Part shown: positions 32,140-32,302 of the stretch, one piece after another
Position numbering within the stretch: the first letter of the stretch is position 1
Layout of the letters: each line of letters opens with the position of its first letter
NCBI GenBank assembly: GCA_900762015.1
Contig: CAAFEX010000078.1
Location: forward strand, 1 to 32,302
Source: an uncultured Collinsella sp.
Lineage (GTDB): Bacteria > Actinomycetota > Coriobacteriia > Coriobacteriales > Coriobacteriaceae
Direction: 5' to 3'
Length of the DNA: 32,302 nucleotides
Notes under the pieces: model-generated
The model's input: only the letters and a program-made list of their open reading frames with translations
Databases searched by the model: none
What the model was told of the DNA's origin: nothing
Made by a program: the position numbers and the translations under genes

Positions 32140-32302
32140 TCATTTCGCCCTTTGAATGATATTGGTCCCAATTCCCGTCAGACGCGAAATCTGGTCAATC
32201 GTAAACCCCCGATGCCTCAACACTGCCAGAAGACGATTTCGCTCTGATTTCGGCAAAGTTTTAAGCTGATAAGGCTCATGCGGAGCCAAAAGAGCCCGGG
32301 CA
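32140..32302 (-). CDS. C-terminal fragment of REP-associated tyrosine transposase (RAYT)
   Basis: The frame is open from the right edge of the window and ends with TGA at 32142-32140, giving the last 53 residues of a protein. The tail has a helix-turn-helix-like pattern, LPKSERNRLLAVLRHRG then FTIDQISRLTGIGTNIIQRAK. This resembles the C-terminal extension of Y1/IS200-like RAYT transposases in actinobacteria. The catalytic HUH domain and tyrosine would lie outside the window, so the family call rests on this tail and on the nearby hairpin. It converges with dinB. An unrelated HTH protein is the main alternative. Confidence 0.6.
   Translation of the reverse strand, partial: ARALLAPHEPYQLKTLPKSERNRLLAVLRHRGFTIDQISRLTGIGTNIIQRAK

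Overview
The window is about 60% G+C and carries only core bacterial genes. Three things point to a Gram-positive actinobacterium of the Coriobacteriia, most likely Collinsella or a close relative: the GC-rich codon use, the gene order around rpsP/rpsB (a low-GC Gram-positive style order in a high-GC genome), and an anaerobic gut-type metabolism (AdhE, pyruvate phosphate dikinase). The taxon is my inference from content, not a search result. I see no tRNA or rRNA gene, CRISPR array, prophage or complete insertion sequence.

Layout. Bases 1-241 hold a repeat/hairpin patch and the adhE promoter region. adhE (+) is followed by an APH-like small-molecule kinase (+). Two back-to-back terminators at 3776-3892 close this unit and the long opposing block. 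From 3923 to 30607, 26 genes run on the minus strand. In their direction of transcription they are: rpsP-khpA-rimM-trmD-lepB, then glyQ-glyS-ppsR-ppdK, then rplS, rnhB, yraN-comM-dprA-trmFO-xerC, rpsB-tsf, and pyrH-frr-uppS-cdsA-dxr-rseP-ispG-proS. dinB (+) diverges from rpsP. The right edge cuts a minus-strand gene whose C-terminus looks like a REP-associated tyrosine transposase (RAYT), with a hairpin just beyond its stop.

How the genes work together. The minus block is a translation and envelope superoperon. It supplies ribosomal proteins S16, L19 and S2, factors EF-Ts and RRF, ribosome maturation (RimM, KhpA), tRNA modification (TrmD, TrmFO) and charging (GlyQS, ProS). It also supplies two steps of the MEP isoprenoid pathway (Dxr, IspG) that feed the undecaprenyl diphosphate synthase UppS, plus CdsA for phospholipids and two membrane proteases (LepB, RseP). 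RNase HII, YraN, ComM, DprA and XerC handle nucleic acids. PPDK and its kinase/pyrophosphorylase PpsR sit next to each other and control pyruvate/PEP interconversion.

Most interesting points. (1) RseP carries an extra domain of about 100 residues, resembling a winged helix, between its membrane core segments. (2) xerC has no ATG, GTG or TTG start that gives a full-length protein; a well-placed Shine-Dalgarno sequence points to an ATA codon overlapping the trmFO stop. (3) RAYT-like coding sequence and hairpin repeats lie at the window edges. (4) Ordered repeats lie upstream of ppdK and yraN. (5) The rimM TTG start sits in a hairpin loop. I found no clearly new multi-gene system; this is mostly a conserved core region.
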